A stretch of DNA of 12,685 bases from Phycisphaeraceae bacterium (GCA_029260695.1 JAJDCT010000070.1:1-12685); one strand, 5' to 3'; counted from the stretch's first letter, positions 1 through 6,296 are shown. A program made the numbers and translations. The notes: generated by a model from the sequence alone, not told the origin.

Positions 1-2
1 CC

Positions 3-15
3 CCGGCTTTGCCGG
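3..15 (-). terminator. Small GC hairpin at the window edge, possible terminator core
   Basis: CCGGC (3-7) and GCCGG (11-15) form a perfect 5-bp stem with a TTT loop. Read on the minus strand this is the usual GC stem with an AAA loop seen in intrinsic terminators, but the bases where a T-run would follow lie outside the window. On the plus strand no T-run follows. It could terminate the minus-strand amidotransferase/glycosylase cluster that ends at 256, or belong to a gene to the left. The stem is seen; the function is a guess. Confidence 0.25.
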
Positions 16-97
16 TGGGTTGACCATGATGGTGGGCACGAGTTTTAATCGTCATCCGTATAACCGCAAAGCTGTGTCGAAGACAGAGCGGGGATTG

Positions 98-195
98 GCC
101 GCGAATAAACGCCTATGAACGCGAATAGGCGGTGAGGTGGGCACATGCCAGAAGCCCTTCCGGGCTATTTGTGTTTATCCGCGTTCACTTGCGGC
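98..195. repeat. Imperfect inverted repeat with arms of 10-bp units
   Basis: The left arm (98-126) and the reverse complement of the right arm (167-195) match at about 21 of 29 positions. Each arm is itself a short tandem array of 10-bp units. On the left these are GCGAATAAAC (101), GCCTATGAAC (111) and GCGAATAGGC (121). On the right, read in reverse complement, they are GCAAGTGAAC (183-192), GCGGATAAAC (173-182) and ACAAATAGCC (163-172). The spacer holds a second small hairpin, AGCCC-TTCC-GGGCT (153-166). The element lies 61 bp downstream of the glycosylase stop, in the only sizeable gene-free stretch (1-255), where no other feature was seen. Similar GCGAATGAACGC-type repeats are, from memory, dispersed in many environmental bacterial genomes, so a REP/MITE-like non-coding element is the likeliest reading. 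Confidence 0.55.
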
Positions 196-255
196 TAGAT
201 TCTTCTGCCCTGGCAGTTTCGGCGTCTTGGTGGTTGCAAGCCCCCTCAACAACAC

Positions 256-1266
256 TCACGCTTCATTGAGTTTATTCGCGGTGAAGTCGCCGGCCTCGTG
301 GGGGAGCCACTGGGGGGCGGGCTTGCCGTTGGCGGCTTCGTATCCGCACCACAGCTCGAACCAGTAGGCGAGGAATTGATAGGGCGCGTATTGGGCGTAG
401 TGCTTCTCGATGCGCGGGTGGAGTTTGGCCGGGTCTTTGGGGCGTTTGACGTTGTAGGTCTTGCAGAAGTGTCGGTAGGTCTCGGTGTCGATTGCGAGGC
501 GGTCATAGTGGCCCAGCAGCATGCAGATGTTGGCGGCGGCGAAGGGCCCCAGGCCGTAGATTTTCAGGAGCGCTTTATAGACCTCATCGGCGGAGAGTTC
601 CGGCAGTTCGAACCAGGCGAGGTCGAGCCGTCCGGTATGGACATCGCGTGCCAGCCGGATGATGCGCTCGGCACGGTAGCCGACCTTGCAATCCGCCTTG
701 AGCTGCGCGGGGGTGATGACGGCTAGCTGCGCCGGTGTCGGGAACGCGCCTCGGCCCACCTTGTCACAAAGAAACTGGTTCATCCTCACGGTGTTGGACC
801 ATGTGACGTTGCAACCGGTGATGGTCTTGACGATATCCTCGAACAGCGTGGGTGAGCAGAACAGCCGGCCGAACTTTTTACGGCGAGCGATCGGGTGCAT
901 CTTGAACCATCCCGTCAGGTCTTCGTCGATGCGGAGCATCCTGCATACCTGTTCCTTGATCCCTGTGCGTTCTGAGGCATTGAGTCGTTTATCGCAAGCA
1001 AGCTTGAGTATGCGCCGGTCGGATTTGGGTTGACTGATCGTAACGCCGACAGCCCGTCCCCTTCGGCCTTGCAGCGGGCGGGTGAAGGTGCCGTTATCGG
1101 CATCCCAGCGGTTGGGCGCGAGGATGAAGTAGCCGTAGCTGCACACCGCGGCCTGGAGGTCAAACCCGCGTGGGACTGGGAGCGTGAGGTTGGATGCTTG
1201 GCTTGGCATGCGGGTTTCAGCAACTCGATAGTGATTGGCTTCAGGCACCCGTCCGAAGGTATTCAC
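256..1266 (-). CDS. AlkA-like HhH-GPD DNA glycosylase
   Basis: This is probably a monofunctional base-excision repair glycosylase that removes damaged, perhaps alkylated, bases in the cytoplasm. With the GTG start at 1266 it has 336 residues. The helix-hairpin-helix is at about 233-247 with GLGPF at 238-242. It is followed by the AID segment whose D260 is the expected catalytic aspartate. In OGG1 and endonuclease III a lysine sits in the hairpin; here that site is F242, as in AlkA (Trp), so no lyase step is expected. No four-cysteine iron-sulfur motif follows. The N-terminal part (about 34-66, with SYGYF and LAPNRWD) resembles an AlkA/OGG-type N-terminal domain. The start is uncertain: neither the GTG nor the in-frame ATG at 1209 (Met20) has a clear Shine-Dalgarno sequence, and the conserved part begins only near residue 33. 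It lies 44 bp downstream of the amidotransferase gene and is probably cotranscribed with it. The exact substrate cannot be told. Confidence 0.85.
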   Translation of the reverse strand: MNTFGRVPEANHYRVAETRMPSQASNLTLPVPRGFDLQAAVCSYGYFILAPNRWDADNGTFTRPLQGRRGRAVGVTISQPKSDRRILKLACDKRLNASERTGIKEQVCRMLRIDEDLTGWFKMHPIARRKKFGRLFCSPTLFEDIVKTITGCNVTWSNTVRMNQFLCDKVGRGAFPTPAQLAVITPAQLKADCKVGYRAERIIRLARDVHTGRLDLAWFELPELSADEVYKALLKIYGLGPFAAANICMLLGHYDRLAIDTETYRHFCKTYNVKRPKDPAKLHPRIEKHYAQYAPYQFLAYWFELWCGYEAANGKPAPQWLPHEAGDFTANKLNEA

Positions 1267-1310
1267 CAGCGGCTATGAAGGGTTTAAGCGGTATGCGGTT
1301 TCCGAGGCGG

Positions 1311-2075
1311 TCAGGACTGTGAGGCGTCGAAATTAGCTGCGGGGCCCCTGGTGTGGTTAAGCCGGTGTTCGATGCAGAACAGCAGGGTAGCCAGTGAATC
1401 GCAGAGGCGGTCGCCCATATGCCGGTAGAGGTCGTAATGGGTATCGGTGTCCTGCCGGATCGCGTCGACGTCGCCGGCTGACTTGCTGATCCAGTCGGCA
1501 AACTGCTTGAGTACGCCGTCGATGTCGGATTTGGTCCATTCGAAGTGGTACTGAAATGCGTAGGTGGTCAGGCCGACGCGGAAGGCCTGGTTCTTGCAGC
1601 AGTCGGAGCTGGCCAACAGCACGCCGCCGGGGGGTAGCTCGCTGACCTGCTGGCTGTGTGAGTGGAACTGCAGGGTTGTCCAGGGGATGCCGCCGAAGAG
1701 CGTATCGGGGAAGCCGGGGCGGAACTGGCAAACGGGGAGCCAGCCCATCTCCGGGTTGTCGGCTTTCTGGACTTTGCCACCCAGCGCGTGGGCGATGAGC
1801 TGCGCCCCCAGGCAGACGCCGACAATCGGTAGCCTTGCTTCATGGGCTGATTTGATGAAAGCGACTTCCTGGGTGATCCACTCGTGTTCATCGGCCTGGT
1901 CGATATTCATCGGGCCTCCCATGGAGATGACACCGTCGACGTCATCCAGATCAGCGGGGACAGCGTCGCCGGCGTAGAGGCGGACGACTTGCAGTTGATG
2001 GCCGTGGTCACGCAGGGTCTGGCCCAGACGGGCGGAGGTTTCCATCGCGTGGTGTTCAAAGACGACGATCGCCAT
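1311..2075 (-). CDS. Class I glutamine amidotransferase (GMP synthase GATase-like)
   Basis: This 254-residue protein is a stand-alone triad glutaminase domain. The nucleophile elbow GVCLGAQ puts the catalytic cysteine at C88, and FQYHFEW supplies H177 and E179. The oxyanion-side strand with MGGPM is at about 52-56. Such free-standing domains of the GMP-synthase GATase-like group release ammonia from glutamine or hydrolyse gamma-glutamyl compounds; the acceptor is usually unknown, and no synthase partner is adjacent here. The last 60 or so residues form a helical tail beyond the core fold. The ATG start at 2075 is well supported by AGGAG about 8 bases upstream. It is the first gene of a probable two-gene operon with the downstream glycosylase, and diverges from the QueC-like gene. 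The fold and catalytic residues are clear; the physiological substrate is not. Confidence 0.88.
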   Translation of the reverse strand: MAIVVFEHHAMETSARLGQTLRDHGHQLQVVRLYAGDAVPADLDDVDGVISMGGPMNIDQADEHEWITQEVAFIKSAHEARLPIVGVCLGAQLIAHALGGKVQKADNPEMGWLPVCQFRPGFPDTLFGGIPWTTLQFHSHSQQVSELPPGGVLLASSDCCKNQAFRVGLTTYAFQYHFEWTKSDIDGVLKQFADWISKSAGDVDAIRQDTDTHYDLYRHMGDRLCDSLATLLFCIEHRLNHTRGPAANFDASQS

Positions 2076-2118
2076 GCCTAAGACTCCTGTGAGGGGGCTA
2101 TTACTGTATGCGTAGGGG

Positions 2119-2124
2119 ATTCTA
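2119..2124 (-). promoter_or_regulatory. Candidate -10 box for the amidotransferase/glycosylase operon
   Basis: On the minus strand this reads TAGAAT. Transcription would start about 7 bases on, giving an untranslated leader of about 35 bases that contains the AGGAG ribosome site. No convincing -35 box lies 16-18 bases upstream, so the call rests on the -10 box and its position alone. Confidence 0.3.
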
Positions 2125-2183
2125 CACGGATGTGCCCGTTTCGGGTGTTGTGCGTGTTCTAACGCGCGACAAACCCAATGGCC

Positions 2184-2189
2184 GATAAT
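2184..2189 (+). promoter_or_regulatory. Candidate -10 box GATAAT for a leaderless mRNA
   Basis: GATAAT ends 6 bases before the ATG at 2196, which is where a transcript from this box would begin. No Shine-Dalgarno sequence lies before either candidate ATG (2178 or 2196). Together these suggest a leaderless message starting at the 2196 ATG. The -35 region is poor, so this is suggestive only. Confidence 0.3.
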
Positions 2190-2195
2190 ACCCCC

Positions 2196-2837
2196 ATGCC
2201 CAACTCACACGCCCTTATCCTGCATAGCGGTGGCCTGCGGAGCCTGGTGGCGATGGCCCTGGCTATCGAGAACGACGACAAGACCCGTCTGTCTCTGCTG
2301 TTTATCAATGACGGCCGGGACAATACCCACCACCGGCAGGACTACGCCCACCGCCAGGCCGAGCACTTTGCTATTACCCGGGTACACCTGATCGAACTGC
2401 CGCACCTTTACGGCCACGGGTACGGCAATGGGCCCGACGGCGAACCGATGGGGGCACTTGTTGCCCCACAGATATTACTGGCGGCGCTTGGTTGTGCCCG
2501 GTATCAGCAGGCAAGCCGGGTGATCTGGCCTGTGTCGTATAACGGCGATGTCAAGCTGATGGCACGTGGGACGGAGCAGACGATGTTGGCGGATCAGTCT
2601 GGCGACTACGACCAGGGTGACGCGCCGCGGATCGACACACCGTTACTTGAGCTGACCGATCGGCAGGTGGTTGAATTGGGCGAGGAGTTGGGTGTGCCTT
2701 GGAATAAGTCGTGGTCGTGTCTGGGTTCCGCGGAGATCCCTTGCCGTGCGTGCCCGGGGTGCCGACGACGCAAGGCTGCATTCACCTCGGCGGGGATCAT
2801 CGACCCTGTTGAAAAGCCCGCGAATGCGATGATGTGA
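2196..2837 (+). CDS. QueC-like PP-loop ATPase family protein with altered P-loop
   Basis: This protein has 213 residues from the 2196 start; an in-frame ATG at 2178 would add six. It looks like a divergent relative of 7-cyano-7-deazaguanine synthase (QueC/ExsB). The N-terminal strand leads into SGGLRS (residues 11-16) in place of the family's SGGxDS ATP-binding loop, so the acidic residue is replaced by arginine. Near the C-terminus SCLGS...CRACPGC places C175, C183, C186 and C189 in the zinc-knuckle arrangement typical of QueC, followed by RRRKAAF. The middle of the protein (about 80-130) does not show the usual GRN motif of QueC. No queD, queE or queF is in view, so synthesis of preQ0 is not supported by context. 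I chose 2196 because it fits the usual short N-terminus of the family and a GATAAT box lies just before it. It may be a PP-loop enzyme acting on another substrate or with altered nucleotide use. Confidence 0.75.
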   Translation: MPNSHALILHSGGLRSLVAMALAIENDDKTRLSLLFINDGRDNTHHRQDYAHRQAEHFAITRVHLIELPHLYGHGYGNGPDGEPMGALVAPQILLAALGCARYQQASRVIWPVSYNGDVKLMARGTEQTMLADQSGDYDQGDAPRIDTPLLELTDRQVVELGEELGVPWNKSWSCLGSAEIPCRACPGCRRRKAAFTSAGIIDPVEKPANAMM

Positions 2838-2970
2838 CAGCTCTGGGTATGAAGAAAGACACACCTGGCCGGGGAATCGCTAAACCGCAAGCGTTAACTG
2901 ATGCGGGCTCAAGGTCTGCACGGACTGGAGCGTGAGTGTGTGTCTAAACGGGTCACGATTGAGCGTAAAT

Positions 2971-3633
2971 CTACCAGCGAGCTTCATCTTCTGTCGCTGG
3001 ACCAACGAGCTCTTCGAGACGCTCTTCGATCAGATCGTCTCGGTTGTTTGCACGCTGTTCAAGCTGATCCCGCAACTCTTCGATCCGTCTTTCCAACTTC
3101 AGTAATTCGTGCTCGCGGATTTCTTGCCTGATATCGAAATGGTCGGCGACGATCCCTTGCAAGACTACCAACTCTGCGGCGGCGAGTTCATCGTCACCCG
3201 CTTGCGCGGCTTCGTGAAACCGGCGAGCACTCTGTTGGGACTGCCTGCTCAGGGCGAGGTCATTAATCCGCAGGTCGAACCCCTGGGGGTCGTACCGGCG
3301 CATCGCCAGGAACCGCCGGAGGTTTGGGAAATTTTCGTGCAGGGCGTGCCCGACCTGTTCGGGGTTTTCATCGATGTGTTGCGCCAGCTTGTCGGCTTTT
3401 TCCGGGTCAATCTGGCGCAGGACCTCCAAGGCTTCGCGGACCTGCTGGGCATCCATCGGGGGGGCGTGATCTCTGCGCCACTGATGGCGGTTGGGTCCAT
3501 CCCACTCGCTTGGCCGATCATGATCCGCTGCCGGAGGGGGGGCCGGTGATACGGGGGAATCGTCCTGGGCTGTGACCCAGAGGCTTGCTGAAAGAACCAG
3601 CAAGGCTGCCAGGGGTATGCTTGCCAATCTCAT
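2971..3633 (-). CDS. Exported charged coiled-coil protein of the ECF sigma operon, function unknown
   Basis: I do not recognise a named family. The protein has 220 residues. Residues 1-22 form a Sec signal peptide (basic start, hydrophobic core, then VTA before QDD), so the mature protein is probably periplasmic. A proline-rich, charged stretch follows (about 24-60). Then comes a helical region (60-130) with Asn/Pro-containing turns such as IDPEKA and ENPEQV. A highly charged helix follows (about 165-209, rich in E, R, L and D), likely a coiled coil. There is no cysteine and no catalytic motif. The layout (exported, all helical, charged, third gene behind an ECF sigma factor) recalls periplasmic stress sensors or chaperones of the CpxP/Spy kind, but this is analogy, not a match. 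Its ATG has an AAGG about 10 bases upstream. It follows the membrane protein gene by 38 bp and is therefore probably cotranscribed. Confidence 0.7.
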   Translation of the reverse strand: MRLASIPLAALLVLSASLWVTAQDDSPVSPAPPPAADHDRPSEWDGPNRHQWRRDHAPPMDAQQVREALEVLRQIDPEKADKLAQHIDENPEQVGHALHENFPNLRRFLAMRRYDPQGFDLRINDLALSRQSQQSARRFHEAAQAGDDELAAAELVVLQGIVADHFDIRQEIREHELLKLERRIEELRDQLEQRANNRDDLIEERLEELVGPATEDEARW

Positions 3634-3671
3634 CTCGGTGACCTTTCCAGTGTAGACCGTGGGCCAAGGGC

Positions 3672-4226
3672 TCAGAACAGCGCCGCCTCTTCCGCCCAGA
3701 GGAACATAGCGTCGTCGCTAAACCGCTCGACCTCGAACCCCGTGATTGCTTGATCCATCAGGCTGTTGGTGTCCATGCCGGCTGCGCTCCATGCGTCTTC
3801 CGTACTTACCAGCTCCACCCGCAACGCCAGCACATCCAGTTGCTCGTCGATCAGCGTGTTGCCCGGCTCGATTGCGCTCTCGATGGCCTGAAGTTCGGTG
3901 CCGATCTGTGCGATTGTGTCACCGGCGCCGACCGGCGGGTCTTGGTTACCTGTCATGAGTGTCGCGACCACCCCGGCACCGACAACAATCGCGATCGCGG
4001 CTGCCACGCGCAGCATCGTCGGGCCGATCCTCGCGAGTACGGGACGCTTGCCCAGCATAGGCAACGTCTGCTCAATGATCCGCTGTGCCAGGTCCGGGTC
4101 GGCGGGCGGCGTGAATGTAGACAAAGCATCATCAAGCAGCGCATCCAACTCCGGGTCGGTCTGCGGGTGATTCGAATCGTATTGTTCTTGTGGCGTATTC
4201 ATTATCGTTGTCCACTTTCGCGTCAT
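3672..4226 (-). CDS. Single-pass membrane protein, candidate anti-sigma factor
   Basis: The start codon overlaps the stop of the sigma gene by ATGA, the classic sign of translational coupling between an ECF sigma factor and its regulator. The product has 184 residues: an acidic N-terminal part of about 70 residues that would be cytoplasmic (LDALLDDALSTF, then DLAQRIIEQ), one membrane helix at about 71-91, and an outer part of about 93 residues with helical stretches (DTIAQIG through LRVELV). There is no cysteine anywhere, so it is not a zinc-binding anti-sigma protein (HxxxCxxC) of the usual kind. An internal ATG (Met9, at 4202) is an alternative start. The anti-sigma role is inferred from position and topology only; it could instead be a membrane protein merely coregulated with the sigma factor. 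The final segment, FLWAEEAALF, is unusual and acidic. Confidence 0.72.
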   Translation of the reverse strand: MTRKWTTIMNTPQEQYDSNHPQTDPELDALLDDALSTFTPPADPDLAQRIIEQTLPMLGKRPVLARIGPTMLRVAAAIAIVVGAGVVATLMTGNQDPPVGAGDTIAQIGTELQAIESAIEPGNTLIDEQLDVLALRVELVSTEDAWSAAGMDTNSLMDQAITGFEVERFSDDAMFLWAEEAALF

Positions 4227-4897
4227 GCCATCACGGTGTCTGCGGTGTTGTCGTGGTCGCGGTTGTCCGTGTCTTGTGTCATCAGTTTCTTCAACTTACT
4301 CAGTGCCCGGTGACCTCTGGAGAGGACCGTGCCCAGGGGCTGGTCGAGTGTGTCGGCGATCTGGGCGAAACTCAAACCCGCGCTGTGGCGCAGTTGGATG
4401 ATCTCCTGATCGGCCGGGCTCAACTGTTGGATCGCCAAATGAAGGCGTTGGATTTGCTCGGCCTTGATGACTTCCGCGGCCGGATCAACCGAAGGGGACG
4501 GCCCACCTGACACAATCGACTGCTGCAATGTGGACCAAGCCCCCGTTTGTTCGTCACGCCCGCTGGTGGCTCCCGGGCCCATGTCCGTCGGCTTCGCCTG
4601 ACGCTTTCGCCGTCGCATCTCGTCCCGCAGGCTGTTCATCGCGATCCTGAATAACCAGGCGTCAAACCTACCGGTCTCCTTGTAACCGCCCTGGCTATGA
4701 TTGATTTTCCTGACGACTTTGACGAATGTGGCCTGGGTTAATTCTTCGGCTAAGTCCTTGTCTCGACAATGATTAACTAACAATCCATAAACCCGGGGGC
4801 TGTAGCTTTCCACCAACAGACGCCAAGCCTCGGCATCGCCCTGGGCCGCCTGCCTAAGCACTTGTTCTATAGGCAATTCCAGCGGCTTTCGGCCCAT
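4223..4897 (-). CDS. ECF-type RNA polymerase sigma factor (sigma-70 family)
   Basis: This 224-residue protein redirects RNA polymerase to its own promoter set. Region 2 spans about 27-97 and includes the core-binding and -10-recognition helices (DLAEELTQATFVKV, then FDAWLFRIAMNSLRDEMRRR). Region 4 spans about 152-206 with a helix-turn-helix (LSFAQIADTL followed by GTVLSRGHRALSKLKK). Between them is a poorly conserved linker of about 50 residues (101-150) rich in Gly, Ser and Pro, longer than in many ECF factors. The start is firm: GAGGAG lies 5 bases before the ATG. The gene leads an operon with the overlapping membrane protein and the exported coiled-coil protein. A metallophosphoesterase gene runs divergently from a 130-bp gap. 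An envelope-stress role is inferred from the membrane and exported partners; the signal is unknown. Confidence 0.92.
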   Translation of the reverse strand: MGRKPLELPIEQVLRQAAQGDAEAWRLLVESYSPRVYGLLVNHCRDKDLAEELTQATFVKVVRKINHSQGGYKETGRFDAWLFRIAMNSLRDEMRRRKRQAKPTDMGPGATSGRDEQTGAWSTLQQSIVSGGPSPSVDPAAEVIKAEQIQRLHLAIQQLSPADQEIIQLRHSAGLSFAQIADTLDQPLGTVLSRGHRALSKLKKLMTQDTDNRDHDNTADTVMA

Positions 4898-4940
4898 GCG
4901 TGCTCCTCAAGCCAAACGTCCGAACCCCGGGATTATTGCC

Positions 4941-4969
4941 ATTATGCCCGGATATGCCCCGGTACAAAA
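4941..4969 (-). promoter_or_regulatory. Weak candidate promoter of the sigma factor operon
   Basis: On the minus strand, TTTTGT (4969-4964) and CATAAT (4946-4941) are 17 bases apart, and a second AATAAT lies at 4937-4932. The boxes fall in an AT-rich island bracketed by CCCGG runs, about 45 bases before the sigma start. ECF sigma genes often control themselves through a different promoter type, which I could not identify here. Confidence 0.25.
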
Positions 4970-5027
4970 CCGCCCAAACCTGGCCAGGGCTCGCAGACAC
5001 CGATCTCATGGCCCATACTGGCGGACT

Positions 5028-5915
5028 ATGCCAGATGACCCGACCCCCCTGGAACCGGACTTGCGCGACGCCGATGCTGTGGCCGAACTGTTCACACGCG
5101 CCGCGGAAGCCAACCTCAAGACTCCCGGGCGGGCCGGGGCCGTGGTGGACCTGCCTGGCACCGGCAGGCTTTTGATGAGCGGCGACCTGCACGACAACGC
5201 CCAGAACTATCAACGGCTACTTAAGCTCGCCCGCCTGGATGAGGATGCTGGCAACAGGGCGATCTTCCACGAGGTGATCCACGGCCCGGACCTGGTCAAC
5301 GGCATGGACCTGTCGGTCAGGATGCTGGCGCGGGTCGCGGCGCTGAAGTGTCGATACCCCGCACAGGTCAATGTGTTGCAATCCAACCACGAGCTTGCGC
5401 AGCTGCGCGACGAGGGCATCCTCAAGGAAGGCCGAGACACCGTCGAGAGCTTCGATGAGGGGGTCGACTTTATGTACGGCCAAAGTGCGGATGCCGTGCG
5501 TAGCGCGATGAAAAAATACTTAAGAAGCCTGCCCCTGGCGGTGCGGTGCGCCAACGGGGTGTTTTGTAGCCACAGCATCCCATCCAACAGCAAACTCAAG
5601 CGGTTCGACCCGACGGTCATCGACCGTATCCCCACCGAGCAGGATCTGTCCGAGAAAGGCGATGTGTACCACATGGTCTGGGGACGAAATCAGAAACAGG
5701 CGACCGCGGATACCCTTGCAAAGGCCTGGGGTTGCAAGCACTTCGTGATGGGGCATCAGCCGGCCGAGATGGGGTTCGAGCCGATTGAAGACACCATGCT
5801 CGTTCTGGCTTCGGACCACAGCCACGGCGTCGCCCTGCCCATCGACCTGTCCCGAGCCTACGATCAGGAGCAATTGATCGAAGCGATTGTCCCCCTGGCG
5901 GCTGTCTCGCTGTAG
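5028..5915 (+). CDS. Metallophosphoesterase, PPP-like calcineurin fold
   Basis: From the ATG at 5028 this is a 295-residue cytoplasmic protein with the blocks of the calcineurin-like phosphoesterase fold. GDLHDN (52-57) gives metal ligands D53 and H55. A second block, FHEVIHG (80-86), stands where PPP phosphatases have GDxVDRG. SNHE (119-122) is the GNHE block. H182 in CSHS and H243 in GHQP are the later metal histidines. In the second block the bridging aspartate appears to be replaced by E82, an unusual variant. The reading frame stays open upstream to 4896, but residues before 5028 look random, overlap the sigma gene start, and would fill the divergent promoter region, so 5028 is preferred even though no strong ribosome site precedes it. 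The substrate is unknown; protein phosphatase or nucleotide hydrolase activity is possible. It runs divergently from the ECF sigma gene. Confidence 0.82.
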   Translation: MPDDPTPLEPDLRDADAVAELFTRAAEANLKTPGRAGAVVDLPGTGRLLMSGDLHDNAQNYQRLLKLARLDEDAGNRAIFHEVIHGPDLVNGMDLSVRMLARVAALKCRYPAQVNVLQSNHELAQLRDEGILKEGRDTVESFDEGVDFMYGQSADAVRSAMKKYLRSLPLAVRCANGVFCSHSIPSNSKLKRFDPTVIDRIPTEQDLSEKGDVYHMVWGRNQKQATADTLAKAWGCKHFVMGHQPAEMGFEPIEDTMLVLASDHSHGVALPIDLSRAYDQEQLIEAIVPLAAVSL

Positions 5916-5959
5916 ATTTGATCCGAAAGGCGGCCCCCCCACCCTGACTTCGCTTAGCT

Positions 5960-5965
5960 TATAAT
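5960..5965 (+). promoter_or_regulatory. -10 box TATAAT for the lipoprotein/sodC unit
   Basis: This is a perfect TATAAT in a short AT-rich stretch, 45 bp after the phosphoesterase stop and 39 bp before the lipoprotein ATG. No good -35 box is found at 16-18 bases; a C-run at about 5934-5940 occupies that area, which may mean an activator is needed. A start near 5972 would leave a leader of about 33 bases containing AGGAAA at 5991. Confidence 0.45.
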
Positions 5966-6004
5966 AGTCTTTCGTATTACCCGTACCTTTAGGAAACATC
6001 GATC

Positions 6005-6247
6005 ATGCTCAAGACTCTTCTGTTGGCGGTCTTCACACTGACCCTGACCCTCGGTTGCTCAAACAAGCTCGACAACAAAGTCGCATGCGGGCTCAAGTGC
6101 GCCAAGCCATGTTGCGCGGAGGTCAAGGCTGACTGCGGGGCTAATTGCGACAAGCCCTGCTGCGTTAAGACAAAAGTAGACAAAGGCGATTGTGGAACCG
6201 ACTGCGACAAGCCGTGTCCTGCCAAGAGCGTGGATGAAACTCCCTGA
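6005..6247 (+). CDS. Small cysteine-repeat lipoprotein, metallothionein-like
   Basis: I know no named family for this protein of 80 residues. A signal peptide (1-17, basic Lys3, then Leu/Thr-rich core) ends in TLGC, a slightly unusual lipobox that makes C18 the lipidated residue, so the mature 63-residue peptide should be anchored in a membrane facing the periplasm. It contains three copies of a block CGxxCxKPC(C/P): residues 28-37, 44-53 and 63-72. That gives 11 further cysteines, paired or spaced as C-x3-C-x3-C-C, plus many lysines and aspartates and no aromatic residues. This composition resembles metallothioneins, and metal binding is the natural inference. AGGA at 5991, 10 bases before the ATG, serves as ribosome site. 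The next gene, 49 bp on, encodes Cu/Zn superoxide dismutase, which supports a link to copper or zinc handling. Alternatives are a thiol redox buffer or a disulfide-stabilised surface peptide. Confidence 0.78.
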   Translation: MLKTLLLAVFTLTLTLGCSNKLDNKVACGLKCAKPCCAEVKADCGANCDKPCCVKTKVDKGDCGTDCDKPCPAKSVDETP

Positions 6248-6296
6248 TACCTGTTTATTTGAATGACTGGTTTAAGCCCAAACGAAAGGCAGACCG

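Noticed and set aside
98..195. A CRISPR array for the repeated units at the left end
   Set aside because: Units are only 10 bp, directly abutting without spacers, and arranged as an inverted pair; no cas gene is present.
137..367. Plus-strand 76-codon open frame overlapping the glycosylase 3' end
   Set aside because: It covers the inverted repeat and runs antisense into a well-supported gene; no ribosome site and no protein-like features.
2885..2906. CCGCA/TGCGG stem after the QueC-like gene as a terminator
   Set aside because: The stem is only 5 bp with a 12-base loop and no T-run follows; termination there is not supported.
4896..5027. Upstream extension of the phosphoesterase frame to 4896
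   Set aside because: It would overlap the sigma gene start and its ribosome site, lacks a Shine-Dalgarno sequence, and encodes basic, unconserved-looking residues.
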